Source: Thermanaerosceptrum fracticalcis
Lineage (GTDB): Bacteria > Bacillota > Peptococcia > DRI-13
DNA: 64,000 nucleotides
Direction of reading: 5' to 3'
Assembly: GCF_000746025.2 (NCBI RefSeq)
Contig: NZ_CP045798.1
Location: 372,001-436,000, forward strand
A model generated the notes under the pieces. The model did no database searches, was not told the origin of the DNA, and saw only the letters and a list, made by a program, of their open reading frames with translations. Below, piece by piece: positions 43,758-51,954 of this stretch. Made by a program: the position numbers and the translations under genes. Positions within the stretch are counted from its first letter, which is position 1, and each line of letters starts with the position of its first letter.

Positions 43758-44352
43758 TTTACGTGATTCTTTACAGATTGCTTTATTATTGGCTGTAGGT
43801 TATATTTTGCGTTTGATTGTTCCAGGGTATGGAGCAGGTATGAAGCCCGATTTGATGCTGGGTATGCTTTTTGTGATCATTTTGATGCATCGTAACTTTA
43901 AAGTGACCATGTTAGCCGGTGCTTTAACGGCGATCATCACTGCCTTGACTACTACTTTCCCAGGAGGGCAAATTCCCAATTTGATTGATAAGCCTTTAAC
44001 AAGTCTTTTTGTTTATGTCTTAGTGATGTTGATAGTCAATCCCTTAGAAAAGTTGTTAGGCAGGACGTCTTTCACCTTTTTGGGGTTAAAAGCATCGCTG
44101 GGGACATTTTTATCCTGTGGAATTATTGGCTTTTTGGGGACCCTTTTCAGTGGTTTCGTCTTTTTGATGGCCGCTCTTGCTATTGTAGGGTTACCGGCAC
44201 CTTTTAAGGTACTTTATGCCACGGTGGTTATACCCACGGCTATAGCTAATACCGTTTCGGTCATGGTGCTGTATCCTTTAGTAACCCTGAGCAAGCGGGT
44301 TATTGCAGGGCCCCAAAGGGAAGAGGAGATAGCCTTAAATTCAAATGAATAA
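43753..44352 (+). CDS. trpP: tryptophan transporter TrpP family
   Basis: A 199-aa membrane protein with about five to six hydrophobic helices, matching the TrpP/YhaG family (GAGMKPDLMLGMLFVIIL; NLIDKPLTSLFVYVLVM; PTAIANTVSVMVLYP). It would import tryptophan across the cell membrane. The identification is supported independently by the two NAG-triplet arrays in its leader. Monocistronic with its own terminator. Confidence 0.85.
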   Translation: MSLRDSLQIALLLAVGYILRLIVPGYGAGMKPDLMLGMLFVIILMHRNFKVTMLAGALTAIITALTTTFPGGQIPNLIDKPLTSLFVYVLVMLIVNPLEKLLGRTSFTFLGLKASLGTFLSCGIIGFLGTLFSGFVFLMAALAIVGLPAPFKVLYATVVIPTAIANTVSVMVLYPLVTLSKRVIAGPQREEEIALNSNE

Positions 44353-44368
44353 TAGTTTGTGTACAATT

Positions 44369-44403
44369 GGCCAGGTAAATAATAATACCTGGCCTTTAAT
44401 TTT
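44369..44403 (+). terminator. terminator after trpP
   Basis: GGCCAGGTA/TACCTGGCC stem with an 8-nt loop and a T-rich tail. Confidence 0.8.
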
Positions 44404-44509
44404 GCAGGAAAAACCCACAACCTCTCGAAAAAAGAAGTGTAAAATTTTTTTATGAATTTCTTATGGTGTATAAATGGGACTTGCACATTAAAAGTCAGGG
44501 AGAGGGAAC

Positions 44510-45531
44510 ATGGGAAAACTAGCTATCAGCACGGTTGTAGGTTTACTGCTTTTGACGACACAGGGGGAATATTCCAGTATTCCTATAAAGACAGGACGGG
44601 ATCCTGTCACTATCCTAAAGAATAAAAGTTACTACTTTAAGAACAAAAAGATTCACGAGTTTTGGTGGACCGGAAATACTCTTTCCAGGATAGCCAATGA
44701 TACGTTGTTATAAACAAAGAGGTCAATAACCGGGAAGTATATTCCTTACGCATTAAAACCAGCAATCCCGATGCCTGGCCTGGCGTGTGAAAGAGATTGT
44801 GAATTCATTTGCTGTTTTTACCCCTCAGGGAGAAGAACTCAGCAGCTTAGCTCATGGTAAGGAGCGGAAATATCCCCTAAACCCGGCGGCACAGGAGTTT
44901 CTAGACAAGGAGTTTCCCGTCAAACAGCAGTGGGGTATTTTTGAGCCCTGGGCACCCGACGATTACCGGTCTCTTCATGAGCTGGAGCAGAAATCTGGAT
45001 TACTTGTTTAAGTATTTACTGGTCTATAGCAACATGGGGTAATCCTACCCAGGGAAAGGCTGGAAAAAGCCGGGAACGAGGGGAGATATCTGGAATATAC
45101 TTTACAGACCCTGCTGCCTGACCAGCAATTAGCTCATAGCATTACGTATGATCTTTTGGACGGTAAATATGACGAGTATCTGCATAAGTTTGCCCGGGAT
45201 ATTGCGGCCTTTAAGGAACCTGTACTTTTCCGTTTAAATAACGAGATGAACGCCGGATTGATGCGGCTACTCCGCTTATAACAGTTCGCAAGACGCTGAC
45301 CTTTATATCGCCTTCTGGCGGTACAGTACATGCAACCGGTGATTTAATAAAAGAATACTGGGCCAAAACAGGCAATATTATTAAAAAGACTATAAATATA
45401 GGCACTGTAGAGCAGAAAGTTCCCGTTGATACTACGGAAGAATTTACTAAAATTGAGGATTTTCTCGATCATGCATCCTTTATTCTGCGAGAACCTGGGT
45501 ATATTCCGGATAGTATCGCACTAAATAAAAT
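44510..45531 (+). pseudogene. secreted glycoside hydrolase (GH26-like) pseudogene
   Basis: Fragments in all three frames spell one protein: MGKLAISTVVGLLLLTTQG (signal-like), VKQQWGIFEPWAPDDYRSLH, then LHKFARDIAAFKEPVLFRLN with NEMN after it, and CGYSAYNSSQDADLYIAFWR. The RLNNEMN block is the acid/base Glu region of GH26 mannanase-like domains. Frameshifts near 44705, 44785 and 45000 and a TGA at the expected Trp after NEMN kill the gene. IS copy 2 is inserted in its last part. The intact family is a secreted polysaccharide-degrading enzyme. Confidence 0.75.
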
Positions 45532-47166
45532 ACAGGAGTTATGCAGTTGGTGGAAATAAATAGAAAATGATAACTCCAAAAATATTTTTTTAAAAAAAAG
45601 ATCCTAATTTTCGACAAAAAAGGCTTGACTTTTTCGGAAAGCCCCCATAATCGCTTTGGATGGTATTTTCTACCATCACTCTAGCGATATGGGTGATGCT
45701 GATGAAGAAACTGTGTAAACCAACTTTCGAAAAAAAGGATCACGGTCAAGGTGCCGGAATCCCGGTACTCAAGACAATTTGGGATTTATTTGACCTGTCT
45801 CTGCTGTTTTCCCAGTCCGGAATACGCAAACACTCCGGAATTCCAGCGTGGCTCCTGGCTTTTGCCTACATCTGCGGCCTTGTTAATCATTCAAGTTCTG
45901 CAAATCAAAATGCTAAGTTTTCAACGGAAGCTCCATTTTTACAACAACTGCTTTCCGGGCAAATCATCTCTCAAAGTGCCTTCAGCCGGTTTCTCTCCAA
46001 GCCCTTTCAGTGGCTCCGGTTCTCTTTGGGCAGATTTGCCAGGTTACAAGAAAATACGGATAGCAGGCTGACCGACGGCGATATCATTGCCTTAGACGAT
46101 ACCAAAATTGAGCATCCTCACGGTAAAAAAATCCCCTTTCTCTGTTGGCTCTTTGACAGTTCGGATAAGCGCCATGTATGGTGTATTAATCTTGTGTCGA
46201 CCCTGGCTATCTTAAAGAATGGTCTTGAATATCCCATGTTATGGCGCTTTTGGGTTAAAACCGGTCAGGAGAATGAAAAACAAAGCAAGCTTGATCTTGC
46301 TAAACAGATGCTCGCAGAGGCTCGTCAGCTGAACAAGGCCAGACTATGGGTAGCCATGGATCGCTGGTTTTTGTGTAAAAAGTTCCTGAACTGGCTGATG
46401 GGTCAAAATTTTGACTGGGTTACCAAAGCCAAACGTAACACAGCGCTATTCAGGAAAATCTACGACCCGGTACTAGGAAAGGAACGCTACATTAAACTTA
46501 ATCCGAAGCAACTGCTGCGAGAAGTTTATTCCCAGCTTCGGGTCCTTGGCAAAGAATCGGTTCTCAGTATTCCGGACATTTACATCAAAATGCCCTATGA
46601 GACCTTAACACGCAAGGGAAAACCCATTACTAGACAACGTTTTTTACCCATAGCTGCCATTGCAGCCACTTATGAGAAGCAGGCTGTCGAGGGCAGCATA
46701 GTTCTTCCGGAGGAAGAATGCCCAGCAACCTTCAAGGATGCGTATCTCCTGATAAGCAATCGCGTAGATACGCCGGAAGAAGCTGCAACTGCCTATGTTA
46801 AACGATGGAGAATAGAAGTTTTTTACCGCACCGCTAAACAGAATCTTGGTTTAACATCTTGCTATGCTCAGTCTGAAACAGCTCATTTCGCACATGTGGA
46901 GCTCTTGTTTACAGCGAAGACCCTTCTTTGTTATGCCTCTTGGGAGTGCAATAAAGAAGGCGCCGAACAAGCCCCCTCCCTCTGCGAAGTGATAAGGTAC
47001 TTCTTCAACGCCGGTTGTCGGATCCGCTGTTGCGAGCAGTTGATCCAAGTCTATTTTGACACGGCAACCCAGCGTTTTTCAAGGCTTATTGATAAATTCT
47101 GGCCACATTCTTTGGAACTTAGGTTATGGGATTGGGAAAATTATCCTGAAACTGCATAACTACTGT
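45532..47166 (+). mobile_element. IS4-superfamily insertion sequence, complete (copy 2)
   Basis: A 1635-bp element bounded by 17-bp inverted repeats, 45532-45548 and 47150-47166, with one mismatch. The flanks carry AAAAT on both sides (45527-45531 and 47167-47171), a 5-bp target duplication. Removing the element and one AAAAT joins the two flanking reading frames in phase. Second copy of the element at 1-1322, in the same orientation. Confidence 0.92.
45660..47159 (+). CDS. IS4-superfamily DDE transposase, full length
   Basis: A 499-aa transposase. Catalytic residues: Asp146 or Asp147 (ALDDTKIEH), Asp234 (WVAMDRWF) and Glu386 within Y379-x2-R382-x3-E386-x6-K393, the YREK signature. The true start may be ATG 45660 or ATG 45702 (MKKLCKP); neither has a good binding site, as is common for transposases. 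It ends inside the right inverted repeat. Intact, so the element may be active. Confidence 0.92.
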   Translation: MVFSTITLAIWVMLMKKLCKPTFEKKDHGQGAGIPVLKTIWDLFDLSLLFSQSGIRKHSGIPAWLLAFAYICGLVNHSSSANQNAKFSTEAPFLQQLLSGQIISQSAFSRFLSKPFQWLRFSLGRFARLQENTDSRLTDGDIIALDDTKIEHPHGKKIPFLCWLFDSSDKRHVWCINLVSTLAILKNGLEYPMLWRFWVKTGQENEKQSKLDLAKQMLAEARQLNKARLWVAMDRWFLCKKFLNWLMGQNFDWVTKAKRNTALFRKIYDPVLGKERYIKLNPKQLLREVYSQLRVLGKESVLSIPDIYIKMPYETLTRKGKPITRQRFLPIAAIAATYEKQAVEGSIVLPEEECPATFKDAYLLISNRVDTPEEAATAYVKRWRIEVFYRTAKQNLGLTSCYAQSETAHFAHVELLFTAKTLLCYASWECNKEGAEQAPSLCEVIRYFFNAGCRIRCCEQLIQVYFDTATQRFSRLIDKFWPHSLELRLWDWENYPETA

Positions 47167-47171
47167 AAAAT

Positions 47172-47268
47172 ACTATTGCAAAAAACAGGTTCATTGGAAA
47201 AGGTTACGTTTATATCAAAGGGCCTTTCCCATGAGGAATTTACGAAAATGTTGACCAGTATAAAATGA
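47172..47268 (+). pseudogene. tail of the reading frame interrupted by the IS
   Basis: After the target duplication the frame reads LLQKTGSLEKVTFISKGLSH and stops at TGA 47268. With the IS removed it continues directly from REPGYIPDSIALNKI in the left flank. Role of this C-terminal part is unknown. Confidence 0.6.
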
Positions 47269-47308
47269 AACAGGCGGCTTTCCGGAAATCCCGGTTAGCC
47301 GCCTGTTT
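47268..47308. terminator. bidirectional terminator hairpin
   Basis: 12-bp stem AAACAGGCGGCT/AGCCGCCTGTTT (47268-47279 with 47297-47308) between convergent frames. Confidence 0.75.
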
Positions 47309-47309
47309 A

Positions 47310-47705
47310 TTACTCTATGGTAATGGGATCTGAAATTGCTTCCCTGGTGTCGTTTGCGCCCGCATAAGCCTTGGAGATCACTTTGAGTCGATAAGTATAT
47401 CCTTTTGCAACATAAGCTGATCTATAGTCACTTATATAGTCCGTGTTATATACGGTTTTTTCAAAGGTGTTTACGGTGATCCAGAATGAACAGGAAAGCC
47501 GCTGCAGGTACATAGTCTGAGTAAAAGCGCTTATGATTGTACTGGTACTTGTGTCAGCCGAAAGGGCCACTAAATCGGAGCTGGCCTGGGCTATTGTTGC
47601 ATCAACGTAATGCCACCTCCATTGATTTTTCAATAATATTGAGGCGGCATTTTCTAGTTTTGTTGCAATAATGTTAATGCTGCTTACAAGTATTGCGATT
47701 TTTGC
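47310..47705 (-). pseudogene. small secreted protein, start apparently frameshifted
   Basis: A minus-strand frame of about 130 codons reads a hydrophobic stretch (FAKIAILVSSINIIATKLEN) followed by a beta-rich domain ending YTYRLKVISKAYAGA and SDPITIE. A signal peptide is plausible, but no start codon is in frame with it: the ATG at 47705 needs a small shift (as if two bases had been lost after ATGAA). A TTG at 47633 would remove the signal peptide. The domain recalls small exported proteins of Firmicutes (DUF6147-like, uncertain). Confidence 0.5.
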
Positions 47706-48043
47706 AAAGATAATTCATGAATAAGCTCGGAAAGGGTTATACCGTTTCCGACCGTTTTTTTGTTTACATATTTGCCACTTATATTTAAGGAGCGGCAGGG
47801 AAAATGTACAGAGCCAGGATAGGGTTGGGTGCAATGTTAAAATTCTATAGATTCTCACCTTATTTTTTGTAATGTATTATGGTTGGACGCGTGGTAAGAT
47901 ATATACGTGCATACAAAATTCCGGACGAAGGAAGACCATGATTGAATTAGTTTGATTAGACGAGGTGGTTATTTTCGAAAGGGTCGAAACTATGAGTGTT
48001 AAGTCTTTTAGAGAGGAACTTTTTATTACGGGGAGAGTATAAA
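47706..48043. other. intergenic region before the decarboxylase genes
   Basis: It contains a short inverted repeat AACGGT..ACCGTTT-type near 47735-47760 (AAAGGGTTATACCGTTTCCGAC) and otherwise only AT-rich sequence. I see no clear promoter or riboswitch. Confidence 0.4.
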
Positions 48044-49168
48044 GTGTTACAAGAGTTATGGATCGGAATTTTTGGCCTTACCTGGAAACATCTTGTTATG
48101 TATTTAGTAGGCTTTGGGTTAATCTACCTGGCTATCAAAAAGGATTATGAACCACTATTACTTATGCCCATTGGCTTTGGCGCAATTTTATCCAATATTC
48201 CTTTTTCCTCAGCAGTGGGTGAACATGGTCCCCTTACCACTTTACTTAAGGCCGGTATTTTAAATGAGTTATTTCCTGTTTTAATCTTCATTGCCATTGG
48301 GGCCATGATTGATTTTACTCCCCTTATACGCAATCCTCTGATGATGGTTTTTGGTGCCGCTGCCCAATTTGGCATCTTTGCCACTATTGTGGTCGCTGCT
48401 CTGTTGAATTTCCCTCTTAATGAAGCTGCCGCTGTAGGTATCATCGGGGCAGCAGATGGACCTACGACCATTTACGTAGCCAACAAGTTTGCCCGATCAC
48501 TGCTTGGGCCGCTATCGGTAGCAGCTTACTCTTACATGTCCCTGGTTCCTATCATTCAGCCACCTGTTATTAAAGCTTTAACGACAAAGAATGAGCGTAT
48601 GATCAGGATGCCCTATAAAGAGGGGGTCAAAGTATCTAAAACCGTAAGGATACTTTTTCCCATAGTTGTTACAATAATTGCGGGAATTATCGCTCCTATT
48701 AGTGTAGCCCTTGTCGGTTTTCTGATGTTTGGTAACCTGATCCGTGAATGTGGCGTAGTGGAACGTCTTAGTCAGGCCGCCCAAAACGAGCTGGCCAACC
48801 TGGTAACCCTGCTCCTGGGTATTACCATTGGTGGAACCATGACTGCTGAGGAATTCCTTAATTTAAAGACCATCATGGTAATGGCCATGGGTTTGGTGGC
48901 CTTCATTTTTGACACTGCGGGCGGTGTCATCGTGGCCAAGATCATGAATCTCTTCCTCAAAGAAAAAATCAATCCTATGATTGGTGCTGCCGGGATTTCA
49001 GCCTTCCCCATGGCTGGTAGAGTAGTAGCTAAAATGGCCCTCCAGGAAGACAGAAATAACTTTATTATCATGCATGCGATTGGTGCCAACGTGTCAGGAC
49101 AGATTGGTTCCATAATTGCGGGTGGCGTGGTTCTGGCTGTGGTCGGGGCTATGCTGGGCGTGAAATAA
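48044..49168 (+). CDS. Na+-pumping decarboxylase beta subunit (OadB/MmdB/GcdB family)
   Basis: A 374-aa polytopic protein of the membrane subunit that couples decarboxylation of a biotin-bound carboxyl group to Na+ export. IGAADGPTTIYVANKF carries the Asp needed for Na+/H+ transport, and MLPIGFGAILSNIP-like and GAAGISAFPMAGRVV blocks are typical. GTG 48044 follows GGGGAGAG. The catalytic alpha and biotin subunits are not in the window, so oxaloacetate, methylmalonyl-CoA or glutaconyl-CoA cannot be decided. Confidence 0.9.
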   Translation: MLQELWIGIFGLTWKHLVMYLVGFGLIYLAIKKDYEPLLLMPIGFGAILSNIPFSSAVGEHGPLTTLLKAGILNELFPVLIFIAIGAMIDFTPLIRNPLMMVFGAAAQFGIFATIVVAALLNFPLNEAAAVGIIGAADGPTTIYVANKFARSLLGPLSVAAYSYMSLVPIIQPPVIKALTTKNERMIRMPYKEGVKVSKTVRILFPIVVTIIAGIIAPISVALVGFLMFGNLIRECGVVERLSQAAQNELANLVTLLLGITIGGTMTAEEFLNLKTIMVMAMGLVAFIFDTAGGVIVAKIMNLFLKEKINPMIGAAGISAFPMAGRVVAKMALQEDRNNFIIMHAIGANVSGQIGSIIAGGVVLAVVGAMLGVK

Positions 49169-49183
49169 GGGAGGGACGAAATA

Positions 49184-49333
49184 ATGAGCGAAACTGTTGC
49201 GCAGGCTTTACAGGTGATGTCTATTGGTTTGCCCGTAATGTTTGGGGTTATTATTCTCTTTATGATTCTTTGTAAAGTTTTAGTGGCTCTTTTCCCAGAT
49301 AAAGGGGAGCAAGACTGGAACAAGTTGATATAA
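49184..49333 (+). CDS. Na+-pumping decarboxylase gamma/delta-type subunit (OadG-like)
   Basis: A 49-aa membrane protein: MSETVAQALQVMSIGLPVMF begins one long hydrophobic helix, followed by a charged tail ending in a Trp. The GLPVMFGVI pattern is typical of OadG/MmdC. It starts 15 nt behind the beta subunit with GGAGGG upstream. It probably anchors or stabilises the complex. Confidence 0.75.
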   Translation: MSETVAQALQVMSIGLPVMFGVIILFMILCKVLVALFPDKGEQDWNKLI

Positions 49334-49380
49334 AATTAAGTGATAAGTGTATGTTAACAATTTAAAGAAAGGGAAATATC

Positions 49381-49408
49381 GAAGGCCGGCATATTTAATG
49401 CTGGCCTT
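49381..49408 (+). terminator. hairpin after oadG-like gene
   Basis: AAGGCCGGC/GCTGGCCTT stem; the following T-run is poor, so termination is uncertain. Confidence 0.45.
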
Positions 49409-49446
49409 CTCCGCGGTGCGCCCGGCATGGGCGTTGTCTCTTCGGT

Positions 49447-50523
49447 TTACTCCCCTAACTTGATCCTGTTCACGGTACCTGAGTCCAGCGCTTTGATAAG
49501 GCTTAAGAGGAGTTTTACCATGTTTTCGTAATCATCGTAATGGAAAACGCCATAGTGGCTGTGGATGTAGCGGGAGGGGATCCCTAAGACTACAGCGGGT
49601 ACGCCGGGACCGAATTTGTGGATGGCTCCCCCGTCGGTGCCGCCCCCCATCATGGTATTGAACTGGAGGGGGATATTTTCTTTTTTGGCCGTCTCGATGA
49701 CAAAGCTGCGCAGGTTTCTGTTGCCGATCATGGAGGCATCGGCCAAGGTCAGTACTGGGCCGTCACCCAGTTTCACTTCAGCATCCTCTTTTTCCAGTCC
49801 CGGTACGTCCGTGGCGATAGCCACTTCCATGGTGAGGCAGATATCGGGCTCAATGACGTTGGCTGTGGTGGTAGCCCCCCTTAAACCTACTTCTTCCTGG
49901 ACGGTGCCTACCCCGTATACGGTATTGGGATGGGGGATATCCTGGAGGGCTTTGATGACATCGATAAAAAGGCAGCAGCCCAGACGGTCGTCCAGGGCCT
50001 TGGCCATGATCATCCTGGTACCGTTCAATACATGGAAGGTGGTGTCGGGAACAATGGGGTCTCCCGGCTGGATGCCCATGACTTCCTGGGCTTCTTCCCT
50101 GTCTTTGGCCCCTACGTCGATAAACATGTCCTTCTTTTCTACGATTTTTTCTCTTTCTTTGGCGGACATGAGATGGGGCGGGGTGGAGCCGATAATGCCC
50201 TGGATATCGCCTTTACTTGTTTTGATAATTACTTTCTGGGCCAGCATCACATGGTCCCACCAGCCGCCCAGGGGTATAAATTTTATGTAACCGTTTTTGG
50301 TGATGCTGTTGACCATGAACCCCACCTCGTCCATATGGCCGGGAAGCATGATTTTGGGAGATTCCTGGGAGCCTCTCTTCATGCAGATTAAGCTCCCTAA
50401 GTTATCCTGGCTGAATTGGGCTTGTCCTTCCAGGTGCTTTTTGATCAGTTTTCTTACTTCTCCTTCAAAGCCGGACACACCATGAGCCAGCGTTAATTCT
50501 CTGATTAACTCCAAATGTTTCAT
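49447..50523 (-). CDS. M42 family metallopeptidase
   Basis: A 358-aa M42 aminopeptidase. The dinuclear metal site is spelled by LPGHMDEVGFM, AKALDDRLGCC, TVQEEVGLRGA and MEVAI, with GGTDGGAIH near the C-terminus. Such enzymes form tetrahedral dodecamers that trim peptides in the cytoplasm. ATG 50523 follows GAGGT; an earlier ATG at 50547 adds eight residues. Monocistronic. Confidence 0.92.
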   Translation of the reverse strand: MKHLELIRELTLAHGVSGFEGEVRKLIKKHLEGQAQFSQDNLGSLICMKRGSQESPKIMLPGHMDEVGFMVNSITKNGYIKFIPLGGWWDHVMLAQKVIIKTSKGDIQGIIGSTPPHLMSAKEREKIVEKKDMFIDVGAKDREEAQEVMGIQPGDPIVPDTTFHVLNGTRMIMAKALDDRLGCCLFIDVIKALQDIPHPNTVYGVGTVQEEVGLRGATTTANVIEPDICLTMEVAIATDVPGLEKEDAEVKLGDGPVLTLADASMIGNRNLRSFVIETAKKENIPLQFNTMMGGGTDGGAIHKFGPGVPAVVLGIPSRYIHSHYGVFHYDDYENMVKLLLSLIKALDSGTVNRIKLGE

Positions 50524-50647
50524 AATGACCTCTCCTTGATACCGCAAAAGGTAACAAAATTTCTTACCAAAATATTCTATGGAAATTATATCTTAAATAT
50601 GTATAGAAGGCCAACTTTATTCTTGAAGAAAATGAGGGTATTAGGAT

Positions 50648-50671
50648 ATAATAATAGTAATAATTATTATG
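50648..50671. promoter_or_regulatory. AT-rich palindrome upstream of fur/perR
   Basis: TAATAATTATTA (50658-50669) is a perfect palindrome within a longer ATAATAATAGTAATAATTAT run ahead of a PerR/Fur-type gene; self-regulation is likely. Confidence 0.5.
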
Positions 50672-50683
50672 AGGGTGATGTTG

Positions 50684-51085
50684 ATGGAGAAAGCACAACG
50701 CATGACCAGGCAGAAAAGAGTGATCCTGGAGGTCCTGCGCGGTACGAAGTCCCATCCTACTGCCGACTGGATTTATGAACAAGCTAAAAAAATGATTCCC
50801 GACTTAAGCCTTGGCACTGTTTACCGCAATCTAAATCTCCTCAAAGAAATGGGGGAGATTATGGAGTTGAACTATGGCAGTACCTTTAGCCGTTTTGACG
50901 GCAATCCTCATAATCACTACCATTTTCAATGCCGGCAGTGCGGGCGGGTCTTTGACCTGGATTTGCCAATCCAGAACAAGTTAGAAAAAGAAACCGCCGA
51001 GGTTTCGGGACACCGGATAGATAACCACCGTCTGGAGTTTTATGGCGTTTGCCGGGAATGCCAGGCCAGTGAACCTAAGAATTAG
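50684..51085 (+). CDS. Fur family regulator, PerR-like
   Basis: A 133-aa Fur-family repressor with an N-terminal winged helix (RQKRVILEVLRGTKSHPTAD; DLSLGTVYRNLNLLKE) and a C-terminal domain with CRQCGRVFDL and CRECQ, the two CxxC pairs of the structural Zn site. HNHYHFQC is the regulatory metal region; it fits PerR or Fur. It probably senses peroxide or iron. ATG 50684 follows GAGGGTG; a palindrome overlaps its promoter region. Confidence 0.88.
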   Translation: MEKAQRMTRQKRVILEVLRGTKSHPTADWIYEQAKKMIPDLSLGTVYRNLNLLKEMGEIMELNYGSTFSRFDGNPHNHYHFQCRQCGRVFDLDLPIQNKLEKETAEVSGHRIDNHRLEFYGVCRECQASEPKN

Positions 51086-51099
51086 TTCTTTTTCATGTT

Positions 51100-51126
51100 A
51101 CCTGTGAAATTTCTTCACAGGTTTTT
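51100..51126 (+). terminator. terminator after fur/perR
   Basis: ACCTGTGAA/TTCACAGGT stem followed by T5. Confidence 0.8.
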
Positions 51127-51195
51127 CTGCCTTTCTGATTATTAATTTGAAGCAGGGTAAATGCAGGAATAGAGGAAAATAGAAAAGGAGAAAAA

Positions 51196-51894
51196 ATGGA
51201 CATTCAATTTCCACCTTTCATCAAGGGAATATTAAAAGAAAGACTCAACCGCTTTACGGCTCTGGTGGAGGTAGACGGAAAGGAAGCCCTGGCCCATGTG
51301 CCTAACTCTGGCAGGCTGAAGGAGCTTTTGCTTCCGGGAACTCCTGTCCGGTTGCAAAAAGACGAGACCAACCCCCATAGAAAGACGGCCTACGACTTAC
51401 TGCTGGTAGAAAAAGAGGGGAAATTGATCTCTATTGATTCACGGTTGCCGAATGACCTGGTGGTGGCGGCCCTGGGTAAGAATAAAATAAAACCTCTCTG
51501 GGATGTTACTTTGATTAAGCGGGAAGCGGCCTGGGGATTAAGTCGTTTCGATTTTTACCTGGAGGATTCCCGGGGGAGTATCTGGCTGGAGACAAAATCT
51601 GTTAACCTGGTAGAAGATCATATAGCCAAGTTTCCCGATGCCGTAACAAAACGGGGTACACGTCATCTGGTGGAGCTAAAAGCCTTAAAAAGACAGGGTT
51701 TACGGGCTGTGGTTTTATTCCTGGTTCTACGAAATGACGCCACCAGTTTTGCTCCTCACCGGGAACGGGACCCTGATTTTAGTCGCGCTCTCGAGGAATG
51801 TATCCGGGAAGGCGTGGAGGTTTACGCTTTTTTGTGCGATGTGCAAGAAAAAGGAATCTCTTTAGGACAGGAAATACCGGTAACCGGCAAATAA
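51196..51894 (+). CDS. sfsA: DNA/RNA nuclease SfsA
   Basis: A 232-aa SfsA-family protein. ALAHVPNSGRLKELLLPG and LETKSVNLVEDHIAKFPDAV (the Glu-x-Lys of a PD-(D/E)xK-type nuclease fold) plus TKRGTRHLVEL are the family blocks. It was named for sugar fermentation stimulation in E. coli and is now viewed as a DNA-binding or nuclease protein. AAAGGAG precedes the ATG. Confidence 0.9.
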   Translation: MDIQFPPFIKGILKERLNRFTALVEVDGKEALAHVPNSGRLKELLLPGTPVRLQKDETNPHRKTAYDLLLVEKEGKLISIDSRLPNDLVVAALGKNKIKPLWDVTLIKREAAWGLSRFDFYLEDSRGSIWLETKSVNLVEDHIAKFPDAVTKRGTRHLVELKALKRQGLRAVVLFLVLRNDATSFAPHRERDPDFSRALEECIREGVEVYAFLCDVQEKGISLGQEIPVTGK

Positions 51895-51954
51895 TTGTAG
51901 AGACGAGTCTATTTATGTTAAAATTAGTCACAGAAATGGTGGGGGTGAATCTGG

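Noticed and set aside
49616-50290. 224-codon plus-strand frame
   Set aside because: Antisense shadow of the M42 peptidase; no binding site and no domain sense.
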